Positions 7,004-14,463 of a stretch of 24,623 nucleotides of DNA are shown one piece after another. Position numbers and translations under genes: made by a program. The DNA comes from Planctomycetota bacterium (lineage in GTDB: Bacteria; Planctomycetota; Phycisphaerae; Phycisphaerales; UBA1924): assembly GCA_023432465.1 (NCBI GenBank), contig JAEYUO010000053.1, positions 1 through 24,623 on the forward strand. Direction: 5' to 3'. The notes below the pieces were generated by a model that did not search any database, was not told the DNA's origin, and worked only from the letters and a program-made list of their open reading frames with translations. Each line of letters begins with the position of its first letter. Within the stretch, counting starts at the first letter, position 1.

Positions 7004-7023
7004 AAACGGACCGGCGATGAGGC

Positions 7024-8031
7024 TCAGCGGTTGATGGCGGAGTTGGAGGCCACGCTGCCATCCTTGCCCGGGGTGTCCTTGGGCGCCGGGGGGAGAGCCG
7101 GGAGTGAGTCGGGATTGATTTCGATGACGGTCGGGGCGATCCGGGGGGTTGCCCTCTGGACCTTGCGGGGGGCGGCACTGGCGCCCTCGCGGTCGATCTG
7201 GCTCTTGGCGGCATCCTCGTAGGAGAAGTGGTCGGAGACGTTGGCCAGGGAGGCGAGCTGAGCCTCCTGCTTGGCGCGGATGTCGGCGAGCTTGGAGTTG
7301 ATCTGATCGAGGCTGGCCGCGCGGTAGCGGGACTGCTCATCGAGCGTGCGCTGGCGGCTGGCCATGACGTCGATCATGCGGTCGTTGCGTGCGATGGCGT
7401 CGATCTGGCGATCAAGATCGAAGAGCTGGGTCTGGAAGGCGGTCTGCTCGGTCTCGAGCTTGTTGAGCAGGGTGGCGAGCTGGCCCTCCTGCTGGGTGAG
7501 GTAGCCCAGATCGCGCTGGATGTCCGCAGCGCGGGAGGCGTAGGCGTTGCGTGTGGCGTTGACCTGGTTGAGCTTGGTGGTCGCGGCCTCGAGGTTGATC
7601 CGCTCATTGCGGAAGACGATGACGATCTCGTGCTCGACGCCGAGGGCGACGTTGGTGACGGTCGCGGACTGAGCATGGTCGAGAGCGGAGGTCAGCTTGT
7701 CGCTGTCCTGATCCGCGAGATCGACCACGCGGTTGGAGACGGCCATATCCCGCTCGAGCTGGGCACGCTGCTCGCGGAGCTGGGCAAGGTCCGACCGGAC
7801 CTGGCCGATGCGGGCGGGGTACTGGGCCTGAAGGTCGCGGAGCTGGGCCCGAAGCGCGACCGGATCGGTGATCTGCGAGTCGATGGTCGCATTGATCTGG
7901 GATCGGGTCTGGGTGAAGAAGGCTCCGACCCGGTCCGGGCCGGCGACGAGCGTGGCGGCGCCGATGCCCAGCGCGCCGACGGCGCCGGTGATGACTGCGA
8001 TACGAACGAGGTTCCTTGCGATGCAGGCCAT
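7024..8031 (-). CDS. Membrane-anchored coiled-coil protein of unknown function
   Basis: 335 residues, family not recognised. Residues 8-30 (VRIAVITGAVGALGIGAATLVAG) form one hydrophobic helix, a membrane anchor or uncleaved signal. Residues 50-275 are rich in Gln, Arg, Leu and Ala with heptad spacing, a long coiled coil in at least two stretches (about 55-95 and 145-260). The tail is Pro-rich (PDSLPALPPAPKDTPGK). Most of the chain is probably extracytoplasmic. ATG 8031 has AGGAGG about 8 nt upstream. It is divergent from the ECF sigma factor and kinase, with a 398-nt shared upstream region, so it may belong to their regulon; that is an inference from position. Confidence 0.8.
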   Translation of the reverse strand: MACIARNLVRIAVITGAVGALGIGAATLVAGPDRVGAFFTQTRSQINATIDSQITDPVALRAQLRDLQAQYPARIGQVRSDLAQLREQRAQLERDMAVSNRVVDLADQDSDKLTSALDHAQSATVTNVALGVEHEIVIVFRNERINLEAATTKLNQVNATRNAYASRAADIQRDLGYLTQQEGQLATLLNKLETEQTAFQTQLFDLDRQIDAIARNDRMIDVMASRQRTLDEQSRYRAASLDQINSKLADIRAKQEAQLASLANVSDHFSYEDAAKSQIDREGASAAPRKVQRATPRIAPTVIEINPDSLPALPPAPKDTPGKDGSVASNSAINR

Positions 8032-8257
8032 TGTGTGGTCCTCCTAACGGCTTGGCCCGTACACCGGGCGTGTTGCGTGTTCCGGCGGGCCTGGGTCCTG
8101 ATTCCCCTCCCCAGGTCCGGCACGGGGTGTGTCAGCCAGCGTTGTTGGGAGGGCGTGGCGGGGAGTTTCACACCATTGATCAAGGGGGGCGAAAGTCCGG
8201 AGAAACGGAGGTTTGGGCCGGTTCGGGGCGGCATCCGGCCCGGGATCCTCGGGAATC

Positions 8258-8277
8258 CGGCGTTTCCCGAAACGCCG
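8258..8277. promoter_or_regulatory. Perfect hairpin upstream of the ECF sigma factor gene
   Basis: CGGCGTTT-CCCG-AAACGCCG is an 8-bp perfect stem with a 4-nt loop. It lies about 150 nt before the sigma factor start, near a possible ECF-type -35. It may be an operator or an RNA hairpin. Confidence 0.4.
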
Positions 8278-8289
8278 AGCCATGGATGC

Positions 8290-8313
8290 GGAACAATCAA
8301 TGACCGGCGAGTC
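8290..8313 (+). promoter_or_regulatory. Possible ECF-type promoter (autoregulation candidate)
   Basis: GGAAC (8290-8294) resembles the common ECF -35 core, and a GTC follows after 16 nt, close to the usual -10 CGTC spacing. Such short matches arise by chance, so this is only a candidate for control of the sigma factor gene by itself. Confidence 0.25.
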
Positions 8314-8322
8314 CCTCGGGGA

Positions 8323-8352
8323 CATCCGGGCGGAGGAAGCCTCCGCCGGATG
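8323..8352. promoter_or_regulatory. Long hairpin in the leader of the ECF sigma factor gene
   Basis: CATCCGG-g-CGGAGG-AAG-CCTCCG-CCGGATG forms a 13-bp stem with one bulged G and a 3-nt loop. It is the strongest local hairpin I found in the window. No U-tract follows on either strand, so simple termination is unlikely. It would lie in the 5' leader of the sigma factor mRNA if the promoter is upstream. Confidence 0.55.
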
Positions 8353-8429
8353 GAGGGGCTTGAGGGTCCATGGATGGTCAGATTCATGGCGGGCAATCGG
8401 TCGGGGCGGGTGGGGAACAGGGAAGCGTC

Positions 8430-9182
8430 ATGCTCAACTCGCTCACAACCGGGTTCATTTCGCGGCTGCGGGCCCGCGATCAGGCGGCGTGGTTTGATCT
8501 GTGGGAGACGTTCGGCCCCGTGCTGCGCGCGCAGCTGACCAAGTGGGGGAAGGGGCGGATCGGACCGGAAACGGTGCGTGACCTGTCTCAGGAGACGCTT
8601 GCCGCTTTGTCGGATTCGATCGACCGGTATGACCCGGCGCGGGGGGCCAGGTTCTCGACGTGGCTGCTGGCGATCGCCAAGCACGTTCTGGGGGACGAGA
8701 TGGACCGCCGGAATGCGCAGAAGCGCGGCGGGAACAAGCGGGCGGCGGAGCTCGATGAGACGTGGATGATGGCCTCCGGGCAGGCGGGGGCGGATGCTGA
8801 ATATGAGGCGGCGGTGTTCCGCGCGAAGGTTGAAGCGGCGATCCGACTGGTGGAGCGTTCGTGCGAGTTCACCGACTTTTCGATTTACCGGATGCGGGTC
8901 TTGGATGGGATGCCGGGGAAGGACGTGGCGGCATCGTTGGGGATCAGCGAACCGACGGTGAGCCGGCGGCTGGCGCGGGTTCGGGACTCGCTGCGGGTGC
9001 GGCTGGAGGAAGTGATCGCGACGTATTCGTTCACGGAAGAGGAGCGCGCGGAGGCAGCACGAAACGGACTGGCGGCGAATCCCACCAAGCCGGATGACGC
9101 GCTGTTCGACGAGGCGATCTCGGACATCTATCGGCGGCAGGTCGAACTGCGGGAGAGTGACCGGGCACGCGCGACGGCGTGA
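8430..9182 (+). CDS. ECF-type sigma factor (kinase-linked)
   Basis: 250 residues. Region 2 spans about residues 15-100 (WFDLWETFGPVLRAQL, VRDLSQETLAALSDSIDRYDP, RFSTWLLAIAKHVLGDEMDRR). Region 4 spans about 130-198, with a helix-turn-helix at MPGKDVAASLGISEPTVSRRL. A charged tail of about 50 residues follows. It should direct RNA polymerase to alternative promoters. ATG 8430 is chosen because the extra 20 residues from ATG 8370 are Gly/Gln-rich and not part of the fold. No anti-sigma factor gene is adjacent; a Ser/Thr kinase gene follows after 77 nt, a pairing known from planctomycetes in which phosphorylation may control the sigma factor. Confidence 0.88.
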   Translation: MLNSLTTGFISRLRARDQAAWFDLWETFGPVLRAQLTKWGKGRIGPETVRDLSQETLAALSDSIDRYDPARGARFSTWLLAIAKHVLGDEMDRRNAQKRGGNKRAAELDETWMMASGQAGADAEYEAAVFRAKVEAAIRLVERSCEFTDFSIYRMRVLDGMPGKDVAASLGISEPTVSRRLARVRDSLRVRLEEVIATYSFTEEERAEAARNGLAANPTKPDDALFDEAISDIYRRQVELRESDRARATA

Positions 9183-9259
9183 GCCGGCGCTGAGCGGGAA
9201 GGTGGGCGGCCCAGGGAACGGGCCGCGGCGCAACGGAGCAGGGGAAAAGGACGTTGAGT

Positions 9260-11707
9260 ATGGCACCTGTAGGCATCGTGTTTCTCATCCTGGCCGGGGT
9301 CATCGCCATCCCGTTTGCGATCTTCGCGATCGTGTACCTCATCGTGCCGGCGTGCAAGGGGATCGGCTGGCTGTTCATGCAGGTGTTCAACTTCATCACG
9401 GGGGAGATCGGTGATGTGCTGCGCATTCTGGGCGCGGTGATCACGAGCATCGTGCTCATCCCGCTGACGGTGCTGAACGTCCTGATTGGGCGATGGTCTG
9501 CGTCATCGCATTACGGACGGGCAATCCAGAACGAGTTCGTGTCGATCGGTCGGTCGCTGTACCGGATCGTGATCGGTCACCCGGCGAAGCTGCTGTGCCT
9601 GACCCCACTGACCGAGGGCCTGGAGAAGCGGATCCCCGAGGTGGTTGCCGCCGCGCCGGGAGCCGATCGGCCGGGCAAGCGGCAGGGGCAGTTTGACGGA
9701 TACTCGATCGTGGGATCGCTGCCGGGGGGGGGATCGGGCGGGCGGCTATACATCGCCGAACCGAGCGCGGAGAAGGTGGCGGCGTTTGCGCGGCAGGGGC
9801 AGGCGGATGTCGGGCGGGTGGTGATCAAGAGCTTCTCGCTGGCGGACGGGAGCACGCTGCCGCAGATCGTGCGGGAGAATCGCGCGCTGCCCGCGGCGAA
9901 GCGGATGGGGCTGATCCTCGAGCACGACCTGACGGAGGAGCGGTTCTATTACGTGACTCGGTACGTGCCGGGTGAGTCGCTGGGGATCACGACGCAGACG
10001 CTGCACGCCCGCGCTGGCGCGGGCCTCGGGCGGGAGGAACTGCGCACGGTGTGCGGGTATGCGACCGATCTGCTGCGCACGCTCACGCACTATCACGAGG
10101 GCGGGCTGTGGCACAAGGATGTGAAGCCCGACAACATCATCGTGGCGCACGGGCATGCGCACCTGGTGGACTTTGGCTTGGTGACGCCGCTGCGGTCGAG
10201 CATGACCCTGACCACGCACGGGACGGAATACTTCCGCGATCCGGAGATGGTTCGGATGGCGCTCCGGGGCGTGAAGGTGCACGAGGTGGATGGGGCGAAG
10301 TTTGATATCTACGCCGCGGGGGCGGTGCTGTACTCGATGATCGAGAACAGCTTCCCCGCGCACGGGGGGCTGTCGCAGATCACCAAGCCGTGCCCGGAGG
10401 CGTTGCGGTGGGTGGTTCGCCGGGCGATGACGGAGTATGACAAGCGGTATGAGTCGGCGGCGCTGATGCTCGAGGATATCGAGACGGTGTGCCGCGCCGA
10501 TGATCCGTTTGCGGTGAAGCCGTTCGCGCTTCCGAGCATGAGGGGGAGCGAGGCTGCGCATCACGGCGCGGCGGAACAGCATGGCTGGGAGGGCATGGGC
10601 GGAGCGGTCGGCGCGGGCGCGGCGGCTGCGGCGATGGGTGCGGGGGGCGGAGCGCCGAACTTTGGCAAGAAGCCGGGGCCGGTGGCATCGATGCTTGGGC
10701 AGGTTGGGGAGTATGTCGATTCAGCGCTCGGACAGGCAGGCGTGGGTCGAGGGGCGGGACCTGTGGCAGCTGGAGAGGCCGCGGCGGCGGCGAATGGGGG
10801 AGCGATGGCGAGCGGGCATGGAAAGCCGAAGATCAAGGTGACGAACTGGTGGTCGGGGAAGTACGAGCTTGTGCCGGCGGCGGATTCGGCTGTGCGCGCG
10901 GCGGCGTTCACACCGCCCGTGCCGCCTGTTCCACCGGTGCCTTCGCGGCCGCGAAACCCTGCATCCAGCGCAGCGGAGCAACTCGTGCGTGCGCGGCATC
11001 GGGCAAAGGAGGCCCAGGACCGGGCGCATCGCCGGATGGCAGGGGTGCGAGGAAAGCCGAACGTCGGGCTGAATGTCGGGGTGGGGCTGGCGGTGCTGGT
11101 GTTCATGGGCGCGTGCGGACTGTTCACGGTCGGCATGCTGAAGTTCAGCGAGCGGCGGGGCGAGCAGGGCGCCGCTTCTGTGGCTGCGACCCAGGAGACG
11201 CTGGCGGGCTCCACAGTGCGGCTGGCGGTTGCGAAGACTCCGGAGCCGTCGATCGCGGCCGAGCCGGGCGGAGCGGTGCCCGTGGTGATGAAGATTGCCG
11301 AGCGGAATGTCGTCGTGCTCCGGGATCCGATCAGCTTCCAGGAGCCTCACCGGGGCGCGGTCGAGAAGGCGATTGAACGGCTGGGCGCTCTGGGCGTTTC
11401 GGTCGTCGGCACGCTCAACGAGACATCCGACCCGAGTGAAGGGGAGACGATCGCGGAGCTCCGGAACGCGATCGGCGTTGCTCCGTTTCAGACTGCGGAG
11501 TCGGAGGCGCCGATCCGGGCGTGGCTGGAGGAGCATCCCGAGACGGCGGCGGTGGTGTGGGTGGGGCGGCACGAGGGCGGGGAGCCGATCGCGTGGATGC
11601 TCGGTTCGGCGAGGCTGGAAGCATCGGACAAAGAGGCCATCGTGCGTTCGCTGACGGGGCAGCCCGAGAAGAAGGCATCGCGGGCTTCGAGCCGGGGCCG
11701 CCGCTGA
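9260..11707 (+). CDS. Membrane Ser/Thr protein kinase with C-terminal extracytoplasmic domain
   Basis: 815 residues. Two N-terminal membrane helices (about 6-30 and 52-75) precede a Hanks-type kinase domain (about 146-410). That domain has a Gly-rich loop (152-161), VIK with K190, HKD (285-287, Lys replacing Arg of HRD) followed by VKPDN, DFG (304-306), a GTEYFRDPE activation-segment end, and DIYAAG. All catalytic residues are present, so it is probably active. An Ala/Gly-rich linker, a Pro-rich stretch (551-564) and a third membrane helix (604-627) follow. The last 190 residues would lie outside the cytoplasm and look like a small alpha/beta domain, perhaps a sensor. ATG 9260 is preferred over TTG 9254. 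The gene follows the ECF sigma factor, its likely substrate. A run of 8 G lies in the Gly-loop codons. Confidence 0.87.
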   Translation: MAPVGIVFLILAGVIAIPFAIFAIVYLIVPACKGIGWLFMQVFNFITGEIGDVLRILGAVITSIVLIPLTVLNVLIGRWSASSHYGRAIQNEFVSIGRSLYRIVIGHPAKLLCLTPLTEGLEKRIPEVVAAAPGADRPGKRQGQFDGYSIVGSLPGGGSGGRLYIAEPSAEKVAAFARQGQADVGRVVIKSFSLADGSTLPQIVRENRALPAAKRMGLILEHDLTEERFYYVTRYVPGESLGITTQTLHARAGAGLGREELRTVCGYATDLLRTLTHYHEGGLWHKDVKPDNIIVAHGHAHLVDFGLVTPLRSSMTLTTHGTEYFRDPEMVRMALRGVKVHEVDGAKFDIYAAGAVLYSMIENSFPAHGGLSQITKPCPEALRWVVRRAMTEYDKRYESAALMLEDIETVCRADDPFAVKPFALPSMRGSEAAHHGAAEQHGWEGMGGAVGAGAAAAAMGAGGGAPNFGKKPGPVASMLGQVGEYVDSALGQAGVGRGAGPVAAGEAAAAANGGAMASGHGKPKIKVTNWWSGKYELVPAADSAVRAAAFTPPVPPVPPVPSRPRNPASSAAEQLVRARHRAKEAQDRAHRRMAGVRGKPNVGLNVGVGLAVLVFMGACGLFTVGMLKFSERRGEQGAASVAATQETLAGSTVRLAVAKTPEPSIAAEPGGAVPVVMKIAERNVVVLRDPISFQEPHRGAVEKAIERLGALGVSVVGTLNETSDPSEGETIAELRNAIGVAPFQTAESEAPIRAWLEEHPETAAVVWVGRHEGGEPIAWMLGSARLEASDKEAIVRSLTGQPEKKASRASSRGRR

Positions 11708-11740
11708 GCACGTGCCGACGCCTCGTCTACCATCGGCCCC
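11705..11740 (+). promoter_or_regulatory. Candidate leaderless promoter of truD
   Basis: TACCAT (11728-11733) resembles a -10 element and lies only 7 nt before the truD ATG, so transcription would begin at or next to the start codon. TGAGCA (11705-11710), 17 nt upstream, is a poor -35 (3 of 6). No Shine-Dalgarno is present. The string CTACCATCGGCCCC recurs almost exactly before the aspartate kinase gene (23181-23194). Confidence 0.45.
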
Positions 11741-12985
11741 ATGACGCTCCGGCGGACCCCCGAAGATTTCATCGTTGAAGAGCTGCCCACCGAGGACTTT
11801 GTCGGTGGGCTTCGCTCCGCGCCCAGCGCGGGCGCGCTGCACGCCGTGTATCGGCTGGAGAAAACCCAGATGACGACGCCGCACGCGGCGCAGCTTCTGG
11901 CGGGCTCTCTGAAGGTTCGGAACAACGCGGTGTCGTACGGGGGACTGAAGGACAAGCACGCACAGACGGTGCAGTTTGTGACGGTGGCGGCGGCAACACT
12001 CGCGGATGCTGCTCTGCTGGCCAAACAGACGCGGGGGCCGAAGTGGTCGGCGACGCTGCGTGGGTGGTCGGAGAAGGCGATCGATGCGTCGGCGCTGGTG
12101 GGGAACAGGTTTGTGATCGTGGTGCGCGATGTTCGGCCGGAGCAGGATGCGGCGATGCGGTCGCGTGCATCGCTGCTGGCATCCGGGCCAGATTCGCTGA
12201 GCGTGGTGAACTACTTCGGCGCGCAGCGGTTCGGGTCGGCGCGGCATGGGGAGGGGTGGATCGCGCGGGAGCTGATCGCGGGCCGATTTGAGAAGGCGCT
12301 GAAGCTGTCGATCGCGACGCCGAGTCGCAAGGACACGGGCGTGACACGGACGTTTACGCGGATGCTGGCCGGAGGGTGGGGAAAGGACTGGTCGAGGCTG
12401 GCGAACGAACTGCCACGCTGCCCGGAGAAGAAGGCGGTCGAGCGGCTTGCGTTCATGGCCTCGCGACGGACGGAGGCGATTGACGAGCGGGGCTTTCGCG
12501 AGGCGTTTGTCGCGCTGCCGTACTTCCTGCAGCAGTTGTATGTGGAGGCGTATCAGTCGCACCTGTGGAACGATCTGGCGCGGCGGCACGTGCGGCGGCT
12601 CACATCGGCATCCGCGATGATGAAGGCGGATGACGAGTTCGGGGAGATGCTGTTCCCCGCTCATGGCGCGGTGAGCGAGGAACTCCGGGAGCGGCAGTTG
12701 CCGCTGCTCGCGCCAAGTACGGAGGTGCAGGAGTTGTGGCGGGAGGATCTGGAGCAGGTACTGGCGGCGGAGAAGCTGACGCTCGCGGAGTTGAAGATCC
12801 CGGGGCTGCGGAGGCCGTTCTTTGGGGAGGTGATGCGGTCACTGTTTGTAGAGGCGAGCGGATTCTCGATCGGGCCGGCGGTTCCGGATGAGCTCTCCAG
12901 GAGCAAGGCACGGAAGGTGGAAGTGCGGTTTGACCTGCCGCGAGGCGCGTATGCGACGGTGGTGCTGCGGGCATTGGGGCAGTAG
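11741..12985 (+). CDS. truD: tRNA pseudouridine(13) synthase TruD
   Basis: A 414-residue TruD-family enzyme that isomerises uridine 13 in tRNA(Glu) and some other RNAs. The catalytic motif GLKDKHAQTVQ (68-78) carries the nucleophile D71. NYFGAQRFG (157-165) is the second signature. An inserted TRUD domain occupies the middle, and the fold closes with FDLPRGAYATVVLRAL. Length is slightly above the usual 350-400. It begins 33 nt after the kinase stop codon but appears to have its own leaderless-type promoter, so it need not be functionally tied to the kinase. It ends facing crcB, with a 92-nt convergent gap. Confidence 0.95.
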   Translation: MTLRRTPEDFIVEELPTEDFVGGLRSAPSAGALHAVYRLEKTQMTTPHAAQLLAGSLKVRNNAVSYGGLKDKHAQTVQFVTVAAATLADAALLAKQTRGPKWSATLRGWSEKAIDASALVGNRFVIVVRDVRPEQDAAMRSRASLLASGPDSLSVVNYFGAQRFGSARHGEGWIARELIAGRFEKALKLSIATPSRKDTGVTRTFTRMLAGGWGKDWSRLANELPRCPEKKAVERLAFMASRRTEAIDERGFREAFVALPYFLQQLYVEAYQSHLWNDLARRHVRRLTSASAMMKADDEFGEMLFPAHGAVSEELRERQLPLLAPSTEVQELWREDLEQVLAAEKLTLAELKIPGLRRPFFGEVMRSLFVEASGFSIGPAVPDELSRSKARKVEVRFDLPRGAYATVVLRALGQ

Positions 12986-12986
12986 T

Positions 12987-13008
12987 TGGGATGTCGGAGG
13001 TGGGATGT
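12987..13008. repeat. Short direct repeat after truD
   Basis: TGGGATGT occurs at 12987-12994 and 13001-13008, two nt after the truD stop codon. I recall GGATGT-rich tandem strings as common in planctomycete intergenic DNA; here there are only two copies. Confidence 0.35.
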
Positions 13009-13077
13009 GGGAGACGCGCGTGGTGGCGTGTGCGGGGGCTGACTGAGGGCACAGGAAACGGGTGGAGGTGCGGGGCG

Positions 13078-13461
13078 TCAGTTGTTCAAGCTGGCGCCGA
13101 GCTTGGCACCGACCCACACGGCGAGCACGCCCAGACCGACGCTCAGGAGGACGTTGGCGAGGGCCGCGGCCTGATGGCCACCCGAGGAGAGCATGAAGGT
13201 CTCTCTTCCGAAGGCCGAGAACGTGGTGAAGCCTCCCAGGAAGCCGACGATGATCGCGAGGCGCCAGTGCTCCCGGGCGGCGTCGGACTCTGTGAGGATC
13301 GCGGCCAGAAACCCCACCGCCAGGCATCCGGCGATGTTCACGAGGAGGGTGCCGAACGGGAACCCTTTGCCGAGCCATCGCTCGCAACCCATCTGAATGC
13401 CCCACCGGCACAGGCCACCGGTTCCGGCTCCGGCAAACACCAGCAGCATCTTTGTGAGCAT
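13078..13461 (-). CDS. crcB: CrcB/Fluc fluoride ion channel
   Basis: A 127-residue small membrane protein with four helices. Signatures are GAGTGGLCRW near the N-terminus, GTLLVNIAGC (37-46) and GFLGGFTTFSAFGRE (73-87), the last holding the TTFS core and the Phe residues that line the fluoride path. It works as a dual-topology dimer exporting fluoride. ATG 13461 is chosen; ATG 13449 is four codons shorter and also plausible. A much longer frame continues upstream to 14094 but is antisense to the protease gene. I looked for a fluoride riboswitch in the 120-nt upstream gap and could not recognise one. Confidence 0.93.
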   Translation of the reverse strand: MLTKMLLVFAGAGTGGLCRWGIQMGCERWLGKGFPFGTLLVNIAGCLAVGFLAAILTESDAAREHWRLAIIVGFLGGFTTFSAFGRETFMLSSGGHQAAALANVLLSVGLGVLAVWVGAKLGASLNN

Positions 13462-13581
13462 CCGGTTTGATACGCTGTAGCGGGCGGGATTGCCACCCCA
13501 CGGGTCGGGCCTGACGGAAACGGCCTTTACCTGCGTCATGGGGACGAGCGTTTTCCAGGCTTGCACTTCGAGAACTCCTGC

Positions 13582-14463
13582 ATGAACTCCAAGCATCTTG
13601 ATCGCGGCCAGCTTTTCCATCGCGGTTTGATGGTGTGCGCGGTGACCTGGCTCTCGGTCATGGTCGCTTCGTGCGAGTCCTATGTCCGTGCCCGGGCGTT
13701 TGAGCAGCACGCGCCGCTTCGGGAAGGCTCGGTCGCGAGTTGGGTTCCGCGAGAGATCGAGGGGGAGCAGTCGCTCGCGTGGCTGATGCAGAAGACCTCG
13801 ATCGTGGTGGGGCGGGCGGACTTCGTCGGGTTGAAGAAAGAGGGGCAACGGAAGCTGACGCTCAAGCCGATGCGCGCGGGGAGCGTCGCCCGCCCGTCGC
13901 TCGGCTCCGCGGTGGCGGTGAGTGCGGATGGGTACTTTCTGACGGCAGCGCACTGCATCGTGGATGAGCCGTACGTGGTGGTCGCGATGGACCGGGAGGG
14001 GAACTTCGTCGAACGGCTCGGACGGACGGTTTGGAACGGGCTTGCCGGCGGGGGCCGCACGGATGTCGCGTTGATCCATGCGCCGGACTTGCACGTGAAT
14101 CCCATCGCGTGGTGCGTGCTGGAGGATGCGAAAGGGGGTGCGGAAGTGCTGTCTGCGGGTGTGGGCGTTGGGGCAAGCAGCCGGCTTGCGGGGGGGAGGA
14201 TCACCGGAGGGCCGATCGGCTCGCAGGAGGCCGCGGCGGGGCGTGCACTGGCCTTTCAGGTCGATTCCCCGCTGATCGCCGGTGATTCAGGGGGGCCGAC
14301 GATTCTGGAGAGCGGGGGGCTGGTAGGGGTGTGTGCCAACGTCGAAATCGAGTTGTTTGCGCAGGCCGGGGGGGGAGAGGTGCTGCGGCCGGACCCGGAG
14401 TTCATTCGGAGCCTGATCGCCGCGGATCGTGCAGCGCGTGGTGTCGATACACTCGACCCGTGA
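13582..14463 (+). CDS. Lipoprotein trypsin-like (S1) serine protease
   Basis: 293 residues. The N-terminus has basic residues, a hydrophobic stretch (LMVCAVTWLSVMV) and a lipobox VASC with Cys31, so it should be a lipoprotein exposed outside the cytoplasm. The protease triad is visible: His124 in LTAAHC, Asp161 in TDVALI and Ser236 in AGDSGGP. There is no PDZ domain after the catalytic part, unlike DegP/HtrA. ATG 13582 is chosen; an in-frame TTG at 13561 is less likely. Its TGA overlaps the GTG start of the next gene, an ECF sigma factor, which suggests co-expression and possibly an envelope-stress role. The substrate is unknown. Confidence 0.85.
   Translation: MNSKHLDRGQLFHRGLMVCAVTWLSVMVASCESYVRARAFEQHAPLREGSVASWVPREIEGEQSLAWLMQKTSIVVGRADFVGLKKEGQRKLTLKPMRAGSVARPSLGSAVAVSADGYFLTAAHCIVDEPYVVVAMDREGNFVERLGRTVWNGLAGGGRTDVALIHAPDLHVNPIAWCVLEDAKGGAEVLSAGVGVGASSRLAGGRITGGPIGSQEAAAGRALAFQVDSPLIAGDSGGPTILESGGLVGVCANVEIELFAQAGGGEVLRPDPEFIRSLIAADRAARGVDTLDP
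14448..14459 (+). promoter_or_regulatory. Candidate leaderless promoter of the second ECF sigma gene
   Basis: TACACT (14448-14453) lies 6 nt before the GTG start at 14460, the same geometry as at truD. It overlaps the end of the protease gene. No clear -35 is visible. It could allow the sigma factor to be transcribed apart from the protease. Confidence 0.35.

Larger units (their letters stand above)
6730..7023. other. Gap between mreB and the coiled-coil gene
   Basis: Both flanking genes read leftward, so this gap should hold the mreB promoter and the 3' end of the coiled-coil gene. A terminator-like hairpin (6924-6958) and a 16-bp palindrome (6988-7003) are visible. I see no convincing small gene and no clear sigma70 promoter. 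Confidence 0.5.
8032..8429. other. Divergent upstream region between coiled-coil gene and ECF sigma factor gene
   Basis: No gene is supported here. It holds two strong hairpins (8258-8277 and 8323-8352) and a possible ECF-type -35 (GGAAC at 8290-8294, with GTC 16 nt later). An in-frame ATG at 8370 could extend the sigma factor by 20 Gly-rich residues, but these do not look like protein. Confidence 0.5.

Noticed and set aside
7692..9266. Minus-strand 524-codon open frame
   Set aside because: It crosses the ECF sigma factor gene and the divergent region in antisense; the product is Arg/Pro/His-rich without domains.
10721..12664. Minus-strand 647-codon open frame
   Set aside because: It is antisense to both the kinase and truD, which have convincing motifs. 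The translation is Arg/His/Pro-rich throughout.
13462..13581. Fluoride riboswitch upstream of crcB
   Set aside because: Expected because such riboswitches often precede crcB, but I could not find the GGNGAUG start or matching pseudoknot on the minus strand. A covariance search with the crcB motif would settle it.
13462..14094. Long upstream extension of crcB on the minus strand
   Set aside because: It would be antisense to the protease gene, and CrcB proteins start at the first membrane helix. ATG 13461 gives the normal length.
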